DNA of 64,000 bases from Rhizobium croatiense. GTDB taxonomy: Bacteria; Pseudomonadota; Alphaproteobacteria; Rhizobiales; Rhizobiaceae. The DNA lies in contig NZ_JAILYJ010000015.1 in assembly GCF_019793465.1 (NCBI RefSeq), positions 62,001 to 126,000 on the forward strand. The letters are read 5' to 3'. Within the stretch, counting starts at the first letter, position 1, and each line of letters opens with the position of its first letter. Positions 45,608 through 56,527 of this stretch are shown here, in pieces. The notes beneath the pieces are model-generated. The model made no database searches. It was not told the DNA's origin and saw only the letters and a program-made list of their open reading frames with translations. Both the position numbers and the translations under genes were made by a program.

Positions 45608-46702
45608 TCACAGGCCAGCAGCCGCGCGCTGTTCCTCCGGAAGCCAGGAGCGGTAGAGCGGGTGATCGGCGGCGATCGGCATCGGCGTCGGCTTGCCGGT
45701 GCGCTGCGAGAAATAGGCGGCCGTCACCAGTTCCAGCGAATTGCGGGCATCCTGCAATGTGACCGGCGGATCCGTGTCCTCGACGATCGCCCGGTGGAAC
45801 AGCTCGAACTGGCGGGTATAGCCGTCCTCGCCGGGCACGTAGGCGGCCAGCGCCGCGTCGATCCGCGCCTGATGTTCCTCCGTTCCGGCGGTAAAGACCC
45901 AGGGATCGCGGCCCATCGTATAGGGTTCGAGAATGCTTTCAGCGACAAGATCGCTGAAGCAGAAACGCAGCCGCGAGATCTCCTTGCGCGAGCCGAGCGT
46001 CATCGACAGCGTCGCCAGAGAACCGTTCTGCATCTTCACCGAAAGCGCTGCCGTATCCTCGACCTCGATCGGGTTGACCAGGGTGGCGCCATAGGAAAAC
46101 ACCTCGGCACAGGGGCCATGCACGTAATTCAGCATGTCATGGGCGTGGATCGCGTGGCCGAGGAGGCCGCCGCCGAGCTCGGTCGCCCATTTGCCGCGCC
46201 ACGGCACGGCGTAATAATCCGGGCCGCGCCACCAATGGGTCTCGATCGTCGTCAGGAACGGTTTGCCGGCCAGGCCGCGTTCGATCAGCAGCTTCAGCTT
46301 CTGCAAGCCGGAGCCGTAGCGATACTGAAAGATCGGCATCAGCTTCCTGCCGGGGAAACGGGCGAGGATGCGCTCCATCTCGTCGACCTCGGCAATCGAG
46401 CCGAAGAGCGGCTTCTCGCAGATTACGTGCTTGCCGGATTCGATGCCCTTGCGGCAAAGCTCGAAATGCGAGCTCGGCGGCGTCGAAATATCGATGATGT
46501 CGAGATCGTCGCGGGCAAACAGCGAATCCGCATCCTGCGTATATTCATCGATGCCGAACTCCTCGCACAGCGCTTTGCCGCGGTCCTCGTCGAGCGAGCA
46601 GAGTACGGGAACGTCGAAAAGTTCCTTGTTCCAGCCGAAGCCGGTCAGATGCCGCGCGGCAATCCCTGCGCCGATGACGCCGACTCGCAATTTCCTGGTC
46701 AT
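45608..46702 (-). CDS. Gfo/Idh/MocA family oxidoreductase
   Basis: A 364-residue NAD(P)-dependent sugar or polyol dehydrogenase. The Rossmann motif is VGVIGAGIAARHLTG, and the catalytic EKP motif is VICEKPLFGS near residue 97. A likely active-site histidine lies in GHAIHAHDMLN. It follows the next oxidoreductase gene by ten bases and is cotranscribed with it. Confidence 0.88.
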   Translation of the reverse strand: MTRKLRVGVIGAGIAARHLTGFGWNKELFDVPVLCSLDEDRGKALCEEFGIDEYTQDADSLFARDDLDIIDISTPPSSHFELCRKGIESGKHVICEKPLFGSIAEVDEMERILARFPGRKLMPIFQYRYGSGLQKLKLLIERGLAGKPFLTTIETHWWRGPDYYAVPWRGKWATELGGGLLGHAIHAHDMLNYVHGPCAEVFSYGATLVNPIEVEDTAALSVKMQNGSLATLSMTLGSRKEISRLRFCFSDLVAESILEPYTMGRDPWVFTAGTEEHQARIDAALAAYVPGEDGYTRQFELFHRAIVEDTDPPVTLQDARNSLELVTAAYFSQRTGKPTPMPIAADHPLYRSWLPEEQRAAAGL

Positions 46703-46712
46703 GTTTTCCTCC

Positions 46713-47723
46713 TCAGCGAGCGCCGATACGCGCGGCTCTCGTCTGGGCTTCGAGCGAAAGGCGGCAGACTTCGAACACGTGGTCCTGCGTCATCGCCGTC
46801 TGCGTGCGGTTGGCTACATCGGCGGTGAAAGCATCGAAATAATCGAGTTTCTCGCCGCTGCAATCGATATGGGTCATCTCCTTGCCGTTGACGAGGAAGA
46901 GATGATCCTTGCCCGGCCGGCCGGCAATATCGATATATTTGCGCAGTTCGATATAACCCTCGGTGCCGAGGATGGTGAGGCGTCCGTCGCCCCAGGTCGG
47001 CAGCGCCTCCGGGGTGAACCAGTCGACGCGGACATAACCTGCCGCTCTGTCGGAGCGCAGCAGCACTTCGCCGAAATCCTGGAAGGCCGGCTTGTCGGGC
47101 ATGCCGAAATTGCCGATCGAGCTTGCGATGACCTCGCCTGAGGTCGAGCCGGTATAGAACAGGAACTGGTCGACTTGATGCGAGGCGATGTCGACGATGA
47201 TACCGCCGAAGGCTTCCGGATCGAAGAACCAGTCCGGCCGGGTCGGCAGCTGCAGCCGATGCGGGCCGACGCCGAGCGTCTGGATCACCTTGCCGATCGC
47301 GCCGTCGGCGACGAGCTTGCCGGCCTTGACGGCGGAGCGCACGCAGTGGCGCTCGGAAAAGCAGATCGAGAAAATCTTGCCGGTTTCGGCAACGGTGCGC
47401 TTAACCTCCTCGAGCTGGGCGAAGGTCGTCACACCAGGCTTATCGGTCATCACGTCCTTGCCCGCTTTCATCGCCCGGATGGCAAGCCCGGCGCGGTCGC
47501 GCGGGATCGCGGCAATGCAGATGACGTCGATCGACGGATCGTCGAACAGCTTCTCCCGATCGATCTGCGGCGCATCGGGATAGGTCTTCTCGAAGGCTTC
47601 GCGCAATGCCGGCACCGAGGTCTGCGGGCAATAGCCGACGAACTCGCCGCCAGCGGCAAGCAATCCCTTCACATGATCGAATGTATGCCCATGGTCGATT
47701 CCGACGACGGCAAATCTCAACAT
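46713..47723 (-). CDS. Gfo/Idh/MocA family oxidoreductase
   Basis: A 336-residue dehydrogenase with N-terminus RFAVVGIDHGHTFDHVKG. The EKP motif is replaced by DKP (VMTDKPGVTTF, near residue 96), a known variation that keeps the lysine. A histidine is present in IVDIASHQVDQFL. ATG 47723 is chosen because the upstream frame runs into an AT-rich intergenic region. First gene of a two-gene leftward operon. Two small dyads lie 120-165 bases upstream. Confidence 0.87.
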   Translation of the reverse strand: MLRFAVVGIDHGHTFDHVKGLLAAGGEFVGYCPQTSVPALREAFEKTYPDAPQIDREKLFDDPSIDVICIAAIPRDRAGLAIRAMKAGKDVMTDKPGVTTFAQLEEVKRTVAETGKIFSICFSERHCVRSAVKAGKLVADGAIGKVIQTLGVGPHRLQLPTRPDWFFDPEAFGGIIVDIASHQVDQFLFYTGSTSGEVIASSIGNFGMPDKPAFQDFGEVLLRSDRAAGYVRVDWFTPEALPTWGDGRLTILGTEGYIELRKYIDIAGRPGKDHLFLVNGKEMTHIDCSGEKLDYFDAFTADVANRTQTAMTQDHVFEVCRLSLEAQTRAARIGAR

Positions 47724-48087
47724 CGCTGCAATATCCTCCCGGGATTTTCTGAGCGCCGGCTGAGGCCGGCACCTCCATGTCGGGCAAAACAGATATCGAA
47801 ACTTGCCTCCTGTCAAGGCGAGATCGAGGCTGAAAGTGCGTATCGATATATGTAAATATCTGAAATTAAATAGATATTTTGTATCTAAATAGTTATTTAC
47901 TGACTTCCGACACCGTGTTGCCGACAAGTCGCTCATTCGATCCGATTGGACGAAAGTCTTTTTCTCCAGGATGTCTTGCCCCGTCTGCGTGAATGTGATC
48001 GATTTCCGCCACCGCCGGCTCGGAGGGCGGCAACGACCTCGAAGATATTCAAAGAGTGCTCCCGCTTACCTGTGACGGAGGATCACC
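47724..48087. other. 364-base intergenic region with two AT-rich dyads
   Basis: No gene seen. It separates the divergent oxidoreductase operon and the FAH-family gene. An unusually AT-rich core (about 47840-47905) carries two inverted repeats: GATAT-ATGTAA-ATATC at 47845-47860 and AGATA-TTTTG-TATCT at 47872-47886. These are candidate regulator sites for one or both flanking genes. No matching regulator gene is adjacent. Confidence 0.5.
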
Positions 48088-49248
48088 ATGTCTCATCCCC
48101 TTCTCGATGCTGCTGCTTCGGCTGGGCTTTTTGTCGGCCGCGTCTGGAGCCCCGAGACTGCCGGCCCGAGCATCGTCACGCTTCGCGAGGGGATGCTGGT
48201 CGACATTACCTCGCGCGAAGCGCCGACGCTGAGCGCCCTGCTTGAAAAACAGGATGCCGCCGGCTTCGTCCGCGCCGCAAAGGGCAAGGCGGTCGGTTCC
48301 TTGGAGGAAGTCGCCGGCAACAGTATGGGAACGCCGGATAAGGCGCGTCCCTATCTGCTGGCCCCCGCCGACCTGCAGGCGGTCAAGGCCTGCGGCGTCA
48401 CCTTCGCCCAGTCGATGATCGAGCGCGTCATCGAGGAGAAGGCGGCCGGCAATCCCGATCGCGCCGCCTCGATCCGCGAGCGCGTCAGCACGTTGATCGG
48501 CGGCAGTCTCACCAATCTCAAGGCCGGTTCGCCGGAGGCCGCCAAGGTCAAGCAGGCCCTGATCGACGAAGGCATGTGGTCGCAATATCTCGAGGTCGGC
48601 ATAGGTCCCGACGCCGAGGTCTTCACCAAGGCGCCGGTGCTGTCCTCGGTCGGCTGGGGTGCTGATGTCGGCCTGCATCCGATCTCGACCTGGAACAATC
48701 CCGAGCCGGAAATCGTGCTCGCGGTCAACAGCCGCGGCGAGATCAAGGGAGCGACGCTCGGTAACGACGTCAATCTGCGCGACGTCGAGGGCCGTTCGGC
48801 GCTCTTGCTCGGCAAGGCCAAGGACAACAACGCTTCCTGCGCGATTGGTCCCTTCATCCGCCTGTTCGATGCCGGTTACAGGCTGGATGACGTGCGCAAG
48901 GCGGAACTCGACCTCAAGGTCACCGGTCGCGATGGCTTCGTGCTCAACGGCAAAAGTTCGATGTCGCAGATCAGCCGCGATCCGACCGATCTCGTCAAAC
49001 AGACGCTCGGCCCCCATCATCAATATCCCGATGGTTTCATGCTCTTTCTCGGCACGCTGTTTGCGCCGACGCAGGATCGCGACGCACCGAAGCAGGGTTT
49101 CACGCACAAGATCGGCGATGTCGTCGAGATCTCCTCGGCCGAGCTCGGCGCGCTCGTCAACACCGTTCGCCTCTCCACCGAATGCCCGCCCTGGACCTTC
49201 GGCATTTCGGCGCTGATGAGCAACCTGGCGAAGCGCGGATTGCTGTAA
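48088..49248 (+). CDS. fumarylacetoacetate hydrolase family protein, probable 2-keto-3-deoxy sugar acid dehydratase
   Basis: A 386-residue protein of the FAH superfamily. The metal-binding catalytic core is in WNNPEPEIVLAVNSRGEI (about residues 208-225), with GNDVNLRDVEGRSALLLGKAKDN following. A FAH-fold protein of this length with an extended N-terminal domain resembles 2-keto-3-deoxy-arabinonate/xylonate dehydratases rather than the short 2-keto-4-pentenoate type. The upstream sugar dehydrogenases are consistent with oxidative sugar breakdown, but they are on the opposite strand. Its stop is one base from the convergent mutase stop. Confidence 0.75.
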   Translation: MSHPLLDAAASAGLFVGRVWSPETAGPSIVTLREGMLVDITSREAPTLSALLEKQDAAGFVRAAKGKAVGSLEEVAGNSMGTPDKARPYLLAPADLQAVKACGVTFAQSMIERVIEEKAAGNPDRAASIRERVSTLIGGSLTNLKAGSPEAAKVKQALIDEGMWSQYLEVGIGPDAEVFTKAPVLSSVGWGADVGLHPISTWNNPEPEIVLAVNSRGEIKGATLGNDVNLRDVEGRSALLLGKAKDNNASCAIGPFIRLFDAGYRLDDVRKAELDLKVTGRDGFVLNGKSSMSQISRDPTDLVKQTLGPHHQYPDGFMLFLGTLFAPTQDRDAPKQGFTHKIGDVVEISSAELGALVNTVRLSTECPPWTFGISALMSNLAKRGLL

Positions 49249-49249
49249 G

Positions 49250-51388
<2,139 letters not shown>

Positions 51389-51517
51389 GCCTTCCTCCGG
51401 CTCTTTCATTGCACCTTATCATTTCATAGGCGCACAATGCGATAAAGCCTTAGGACGTTGAACGCAGCAAAGCATCGATCGCCTGCCGCTCATCCGCCGC
51501 GAGTTTGCGGGGCCGAC

Positions 51518-52171
51518 CTATTTGTGGTCCAGCTTGGCGACCAGCCGGTCGCCGAGCCACTGAATGCCGCAGACGAGGATGACAAGCACGGCCACCACCG
51601 CGATCATCACATTGGTTTCGAAGCGCTGGTAGCCATAGCGAATGGCGAGGTCGCCGAGGCCGCCGGCGCCGATTGCGCCCGCCATGGCCGAGGCGCCGAT
51701 CAGCGTCACCAGAGTGACGGTGAAGCCGGCGACGATGCCGGGCAGCGCTTCGGGCACCAGTACTTCGCGCACGATGGTCCAGCGATTGCCGCCCATGGCG
51801 CGCACCGCATCGATCAGCCCGCGGTCGACCTCGCGCAGCGACACTTCGGCGATGCGGGCGTAATAGGGCGTCGCAGCGATGGCGAGTGGCACGATGGCCG
51901 CCCATGTGCCAAGCGCCGTGCCGACGATCAGCCGCGTCAGTGGGATCAGCGCCACCAGCAGGATGATGAAGGGCACCGAACGGAAGCCGTTGATCACAGC
52001 GCCGAGCACACGATTGATCCAGAGATTTTCAGCAATGCCGCCGCGTGCCGTGACGACGAGGGCAAGGCCGAGCGGCAGACCGGCGACGAGCGAGATCACG
52101 CCGGAGGCGACGGTCATCAGGACCGTCTCCCAAAGCGAGCGGATCAGCAGTTCAAACATGATCGGCGTCAT
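51518..52171 (-). CDS. metI: methionine ABC transporter permease MetI
   Basis: A 217-residue permease, the same length as E. coli MetI. Early family sequence is RSLWETVLMTVASGVISLVAGLPLG, and the docking loop is REVDRGLIDAVRAMGGNRWT. ATG 52171, preceded by GGAGG nine bases upstream, is preferred over the internal ATG at 52159; it overlaps metN by 20 bases. It forms the methionine channel as a homodimer. Confidence 0.88.
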   Translation of the reverse strand: MTPIMFELLIRSLWETVLMTVASGVISLVAGLPLGLALVVTARGGIAENLWINRVLGAVINGFRSVPFIILLVALIPLTRLIVGTALGTWAAIVPLAIAATPYYARIAEVSLREVDRGLIDAVRAMGGNRWTIVREVLVPEALPGIVAGFTVTLVTLIGASAMAGAIGAGGLGDLAIRYGYQRFETNVMIAVVAVLVILVCGIQWLGDRLVAKLDHK

Positions 52172-53240
52172 AACCAAGCACCTCCACCCGGGCGGACCGG
52201 GCCGTCAGAAATTGTTCGACCTTGCCGGCAAGCGCAGGGTCGCGCGTGGGAACGGCGATGAAGAACCGCGCCACCGGCTGGTTCTGGATATGGTCGATGC
52301 CGCCATGGACGAGGCGGAAGGAATGCGGCAGCGCCGCCGACAGCTCGGCAAACAGCGCGCCTTGTGCTTCAGGCCCGGCCAGATCGACACTGAGGATCGC
52401 CTCGCTGCCAGATGTCGCAGACAGCCGGCCGGCAATATGATCGGGAAGCTGCGGGCGGATGCCGCCGAGCAGGCTGCGGGTGATCGCTTGCTGCGGATTG
52501 GCAAAGACCGACCAGACTTGGCCCTCCTCGACGATCCGCCCGGCATCGATGACGGCGACGCGATCGGCAATGCCGCGCACCACTTCCATCTCGTGCGTGA
52601 TCAGCAGAATGGTCAGGCCGAGTTTGCGGTTGATATCTTTGAGCAAGGACAGGATCGACCGGGTCGTCTCGGGATCGAGCGCCGAGGTCGCCTCGTCGGA
52701 CAGCAGCAGCGCCGGGCGTGCCGCGAGCGCGCGAGCGATGCCGACGCGTTGTTTCTGGCCGCCGGAGAGCGAGGCGGGATAGGCCTTCGCCTTGTCGGCA
52801 AGCCCGACGAGCTCGAGCAGCTCACGCGCCCGCCGCAGGCGCTCGGCCTTGGCAACGCCTTCAATCTTCAGCGGCAGCGCGACATTGTCTTCGACGGTCT
52901 TGGCGGAAAGCAGGTTGAAGTGCTGGAAGATCATGCCGATGCGGCGGCGCAGCGGCTGCAGTTCCTGTTCTTGAAGCCCGGTGATATCGCGGCCTTCAAT
53001 ACGGATCTCGCCGCTGTCGGCGCGCTCCAGGCCGTTCAGGCAGCGGATCAGCGTCGACTTGCCGGCGCCGCTGCGGCCGATGATGCCGACGATCTCGCCC
53101 TTCTTCACGCTCAGCGAAATACCGTCGAGTGCCGCCGTGGCTCCGAACCGCCGCTTCACGTCGACAAGCCTTACCACTTCTTCGGCCGTTGCTGCTTGCG
53201 GCTGCGGCGCGATTGTCGTGGCTGAAACAAAGGAATTCAT
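52152..53240 (-). CDS. metN: methionine ABC transporter ATP-binding protein MetN
   Basis: A 362-residue ATPase: Walker A GRSGAGKST near residue 57, Q-loop IFQHFNLLSAKTV, signature LSGGQKQR, Walker B LLSDEATSALD and switch ITHEMEVV. The last roughly 100 residues fit the NIL domain, which binds methionine and inhibits transport when the cell is replete. The order metQ-metN-metI on the minus strand supports the assignment. Confidence 0.9.
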   Translation of the reverse strand: MNSFVSATTIAPQPQAATAEEVVRLVDVKRRFGATAALDGISLSVKKGEIVGIIGRSGAGKSTLIRCLNGLERADSGEIRIEGRDITGLQEQELQPLRRRIGMIFQHFNLLSAKTVEDNVALPLKIEGVAKAERLRRARELLELVGLADKAKAYPASLSGGQKQRVGIARALAARPALLLSDEATSALDPETTRSILSLLKDINRKLGLTILLITHEMEVVRGIADRVAVIDAGRIVEEGQVWSVFANPQQAITRSLLGGIRPQLPDHIAGRLSATSGSEAILSVDLAGPEAQGALFAELSAALPHSFRLVHGGIDHIQNQPVARFFIAVPTRDPALAGKVEQFLTARSARVEVLGYDADHV

Positions 53241-53264
53241 CTGCTTTTTCCTTAAAAACGCCAA

Positions 53265-53297
53265 AGGCGGTCCTGGCAAGAAACGCCCGGACCGCCT
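53265..53297. promoter_or_regulatory. intercistronic hairpin between metQ and metN
   Basis: AGGCGGTCC at 53265-53273 pairs with GGACCGCCT at 53289-53297; the loop contains a further GGC/GCC pairing (53275-53277 with 53285-53287). It sits in the 90-base gap after the binding-protein gene. A TTTTT run occurs about 15 bases later on the transcribed strand, so partial termination is possible. Confidence 0.6.
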
Positions 53298-53330
53298 ATC
53301 GGCAGGCCTTAACCCCGACCGAGTTGCTGA

Positions 53331-54170
53331 TCAGTAGGCGCTGAGACCCGTCCCCTTATAGACCTTGTCGAATTCGGCCTTGACGGTGTCGTTCTGATAA
53401 GACGACACAAGCGTCTTGACCCAGTCCGCATCCTTGTTCTCGTCCTTGACGGCGATGAAATTGCGGTATGGATTATCGGCGACCGGCTCCTGCGCGATAC
53501 GTTCGGCCGGAGAAAGGCCGCTCTTCAAAGCCCAATCGGTGTTGACGACACCGGCATCGAGATCATCGATCGAACGGCCGACGATGCCGGCATCGAGCTC
53601 CTTGATCTCGATCTTCTTCGGATTGTCGCTGACGTCGGCGACGGTGGCGAGAATGCCGGTGCCGTCCTTCAGCTTGATCAGGCCTTCGCTCTGAAGAACG
53701 CGCAATGCCCGCCCTTCGTTCGATGGATCGTTCGGGACGCCGATGACCGCCCCTTCCGGGATTTCGGCGACGGACTTGTATTTCTTGCTGTAGAGGCCGA
53801 TCGGCCAGACCCCGGTATAGCCGGCGCGGACGATATGATAGCCGTGCTGCTGGATCTGGTTATCGAGATAGGGCTGATGCTGGAAGGCGTTGGCGTCGAT
53901 CTCGCCCTGCTCCAGAGCTTCGTTCGGCTGCGTGTAGTCGTTGAAGACGACGGTCTCGATTTTGAGGCCTTTCTTGGCCGCCTCGCTCGTGACGACACGC
54001 CAGATGTCCTCCTCTTCGCCGGACATGATGCCGACCTTGATCGACTTGTCCTCGGCGAAGGAGGGAGCGGGTGCTGCAAAGGTAAAAAGCGCGGCAGCGG
54101 AAACGGCGGCGGCGGCAAGAACCGTCCGGCGCGCAAGCTGTAGTCCGTGAAGTTTTTTGTTGTTGGTCAT
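53331..54170 (-). CDS. metQ: methionine-binding protein MetQ (NlpA family)
   Basis: A 279-residue periplasmic methionine-binding protein. The N-terminal signal (about residues 15-39, LAAAAVSAAALFTFAAPAPS) has an ARR just before it, and there is no lipobox cysteine, so it is not an obvious lipoprotein. The mature region has VGIMSGEEEDIWRVV, YTQPNEALEQGEIDANAFQH and GVPNDPSNEGRALRVL, all typical of MetQ/NlpA. ATG 54170 is chosen at the start of the signal; the frame upstream is not family sequence. Confidence 0.9.
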   Translation of the reverse strand: MTNNKKLHGLQLARRTVLAAAAVSAAALFTFAAPAPSFAEDKSIKVGIMSGEEEDIWRVVTSEAAKKGLKIETVVFNDYTQPNEALEQGEIDANAFQHQPYLDNQIQQHGYHIVRAGYTGVWPIGLYSKKYKSVAEIPEGAVIGVPNDPSNEGRALRVLQSEGLIKLKDGTGILATVADVSDNPKKIEIKELDAGIVGRSIDDLDAGVVNTDWALKSGLSPAERIAQEPVADNPYRNFIAVKDENKDADWVKTLVSSYQNDTVKAEFDKVYKGTGLSAY

Positions 54171-54516
54171 TATTACATCCCGTCTGACTGAATGAGGCCG
54201 AACGCCCCGAGCAGGCTGAGCATGGCAAATGTGCGGATCAGGGGCGAAGCACGAAAGTCTGATGTGAAGGAAGAGCCTGAAAAACTCTTGCCCTGCCTTC
54301 AATATCGGCAGGATAAATTTTCCATCAAATTTATGGATTAATTGCGGCCCTTAAGCATGTCCTAAAGAATGAAGGCGGCGCTTGAGGGGCGCGCTCGCCG
54401 AGATCGTGATGGCGCAGCGCCTATCCAAGCGTGGGGTGACATCAGGGTAAAGCCATGCCAATCCTCCCCATCCAGATGCGGAGGAAATCTTCGCATTGGT
54501 TGCGGACTATATAGCC
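54171..54516. other. 346-base intergenic region upstream of metQ
   Basis: No gene seen. It lies between the metQ start and the stop of the MFS gene (both on the minus strand) and should hold the met promoter. An AT-rich dyad at 54313-54334 stands out. I looked for the conserved elements of a SAM riboswitch on the minus strand and did not see them. Confidence 0.5.
54313..54334. promoter_or_regulatory. inverted repeat upstream of metQ
   Basis: ATAAATTT at 54313-54320 and AAATTTAT at 54327-54334 form a perfect 8-bp inverted repeat with a six-base spacer, about 145-165 bases before the metQ start. It may be a regulator site. Confidence 0.4.
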
Positions 54517-55719
54517 TCAGGCCGGTTTCTGCTTCGGGATGCGCGGCAGGAAGATCGTCAGCAGGCCGAGCAACGGCAGGTAGGAGCAGATGCGGTAGAC
54601 GAAGTCGATGCCGTGTGTATCGGCAAAATCACCGAGCAGCGCCGCACCAAGCCCCCCTGCCCCGAACGCGAAGCCGAAGAAGACGCCGGCAATCAGCCCG
54701 ACGCGGCCGGGCACCAGCTCCTGAGCAAAAACGACGATCGCCGAAAACGCTGAAGCGAAGATCAGGCCGATGACGACGCTGAGCACACCCGTCCAGAGAA
54801 GATTCGCATAGGGCAGCAGCAATGCGAAGGGGATGACGCCGAGGATCGAAAACCAGATGACGAAACGGGCACCGAAGCGATCGCCGATCGGTCCGCCGAG
54901 GAAAGTGCCGACGGCAACCGAGCCGAGGAACAGGAAGAGCATCAGCTGCGCCTGCTGCACGCTGAGTTCGAATTTGTCGATGACATAGAAGGTGAAGTAG
55001 CTGGAGACGCTCGCCATGTAGACATTCTTCGTTGCCGTCAGCAGCACGAGGATCAGCAGTGCCCAGACGACCCTGTTCTGCGGCAGCGGCAGGGTTCGAT
55101 TGACGGCAGCTCTGCTGGCGTTCTGGCGCCTATGGCTCATGTACCAATTGCCCACCCAGCTCAGCACGATCATGCCGACCATGGCGATGGCGGCAAACCA
55201 AGAGACGCTGTGCTGGCCGAGGGGCAGCACGATGAAGGCGACGAGCAGCGGACCGATCGCTTGGCCGGCATTGCCACCGACCTGGAAAAAGGACTGCGCA
55301 AAACCGTGGCGACCGCCGGAGGCAAGACGGGCAACACGCGAGGATTCCGGGTGGAAGACCGCCGAACCGAAGCCGATCAGGCTTGCTGCTACCAGCAGCA
55401 GTGCGAAACTGCCGGCGTTGCCGAGCAGAATAAGGCCACAAAAGGTGCTCGCCATGCCGACTGGCAGAGAATAGGGCATCGGCCAGCGATCGGTGACGAT
55501 GCCGACCGCCGGCTGCAGCAGAGAGGCGGTGACCTGAAATGTCATGGTAAGAAGGCCGATCTGCACGAAGTCCAGATCGTAATTCGCCTTGAACAGCGGG
55601 TAGAGCGAGGCGAGCAGCGACTGCATGATGTCGTTCAGCATATGGCAGAAGCTGACTGCCATCAGAATAGACATCGTCGTTTTTTCGAAACGGGGCGCGC
55701 CTTCGGCAACGGTTGCCAT
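54517..55719 (-). CDS. MFS transporter, fosmidomycin-resistance (Fsr) type
   Basis: A 400-residue major-facilitator protein with about 12 membrane segments. The pattern HPESSRVARLASGGRHGFAQ near residue 115 followed by FFQVGGNAGQAIGPLL matches the Fsr exporter group. The substrate is unknown; Fsr confers fosmidomycin resistance in E. coli when overexpressed. ATG 55719 is used; a TTG directly before it extends the frame by one codon only. Confidence 0.87.
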   Translation of the reverse strand: MATVAEGAPRFEKTTMSILMAVSFCHMLNDIMQSLLASLYPLFKANYDLDFVQIGLLTMTFQVTASLLQPAVGIVTDRWPMPYSLPVGMASTFCGLILLGNAGSFALLLVAASLIGFGSAVFHPESSRVARLASGGRHGFAQSFFQVGGNAGQAIGPLLVAFIVLPLGQHSVSWFAAIAMVGMIVLSWVGNWYMSHRRQNASRAAVNRTLPLPQNRVVWALLILVLLTATKNVYMASVSSYFTFYVIDKFELSVQQAQLMLFLFLGSVAVGTFLGGPIGDRFGARFVIWFSILGVIPFALLLPYANLLWTGVLSVVIGLIFASAFSAIVVFAQELVPGRVGLIAGVFFGFAFGAGGLGAALLGDFADTHGIDFVYRICSYLPLLGLLTIFLPRIPKQKPA

Positions 55720-56068
55720 CAATATTCTCCTGAACGGGCACGATCAGTGCCGTGCTGCGTCGTTTTCGATGGATTTGCGGCGATCGGGGCTGGCAAGACT
55801 GTCGAGCGACGGTCGCTGAGAAGCATTTAACCCACGCCTGGCAGCAATCGCCAGCCCGGTTTCTCCGGGATTGGTACGGCTTTTGTTCGATTTGCCTTCT
55901 GTCGAGCAGGTTCATGCGCTCGCCGGTCTTTTCGATGGGGGTTTTCATATCACAGTCAGCCGGGATCATCGCATATGTGGTATGCTATATGAAAACAACC
56001 ATGGAAAACCGCTCAGAGGGGCACTACAGCTGCGCCGATTGAAATGCGATCGAGGCTGACAATACGCA
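55720..56068. other. 349-base intergenic region between divergent MFS and XRE genes
   Basis: No convincing gene. Short open frames on the plus strand lack family sequence. A loose inverted repeat CATAT-N10-ATATG (55972-55991) lies about 80 bases before the XRE gene and could be its operator. Confidence 0.4.
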
Positions 56069-56527
56069 ATGAATGTCAAGACACCGAATGCCATAGACAG
56101 CTATGTCGGAGCGCGCATCAGAACGCGCCGGCAGCTGCTCGGAATGAGCCAGGAGCGGCTTGCCGAGCAGATCGGCGTAACCTTTCAGCAGGTTCAGAAA
56201 TACGAAAAGGGCATCAATCGCATCGGCGCGAGTCGTTTGCAGCGGATCGCTGAGGTGCTTCATACCTCACCGAGCTTCTTTTTCGAGCAGGGCGACTCCC
56301 AGCCATTGGCGGTGCGGGGGCTGGATGGACCGGACCATACCGATCCGGTTGCCGAATTCCTGCGAACCAAAGAGGGACTGGTGCTCAATCGCGCCTTTCT
56401 GAAGATCGCCGATCCCGAAATCCGTAAATCGATCATCGCACTGGTCACGGCGATGGGGCAGGCGGAAAGCCGTGGTCTGACCGTGGCGGCCTCCGTCGCA
56501 GATAGCTCCCATCCGCTCGGAGAGTAA
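56069..56527 (+). CDS. XRE-family transcriptional regulator
   Basis: A 152-residue protein with an N-terminal helix-turn-helix of the lambda-Cro type (about residues 10-66; RTRRQLLGMSQERLAEQIGV, then FQQVQKYEKGINRIGASRL). The C-terminal 80 residues are helical and of unknown role. Proteins of this layout are common in rhizobia. It lies 400 bases before repA on the same strand; whether it has any role in plasmid control is unknown. Confidence 0.85.
   Translation: MNVKTPNAIDSYVGARIRTRRQLLGMSQERLAEQIGVTFQQVQKYEKGINRIGASRLQRIAEVLHTSPSFFFEQGDSQPLAVRGLDGPDHTDPVAEFLRTKEGLVLNRAFLKIADPEIRKSIIALVTAMGQAESRGLTVAASVADSSHPLGE

Noticed and set aside
54171..54350. Possible SAM riboswitch upstream of metQ
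   Set aside because: I read the minus strand and could not find the pairing or conserved stretches of SAM-I or SAM-II classes.
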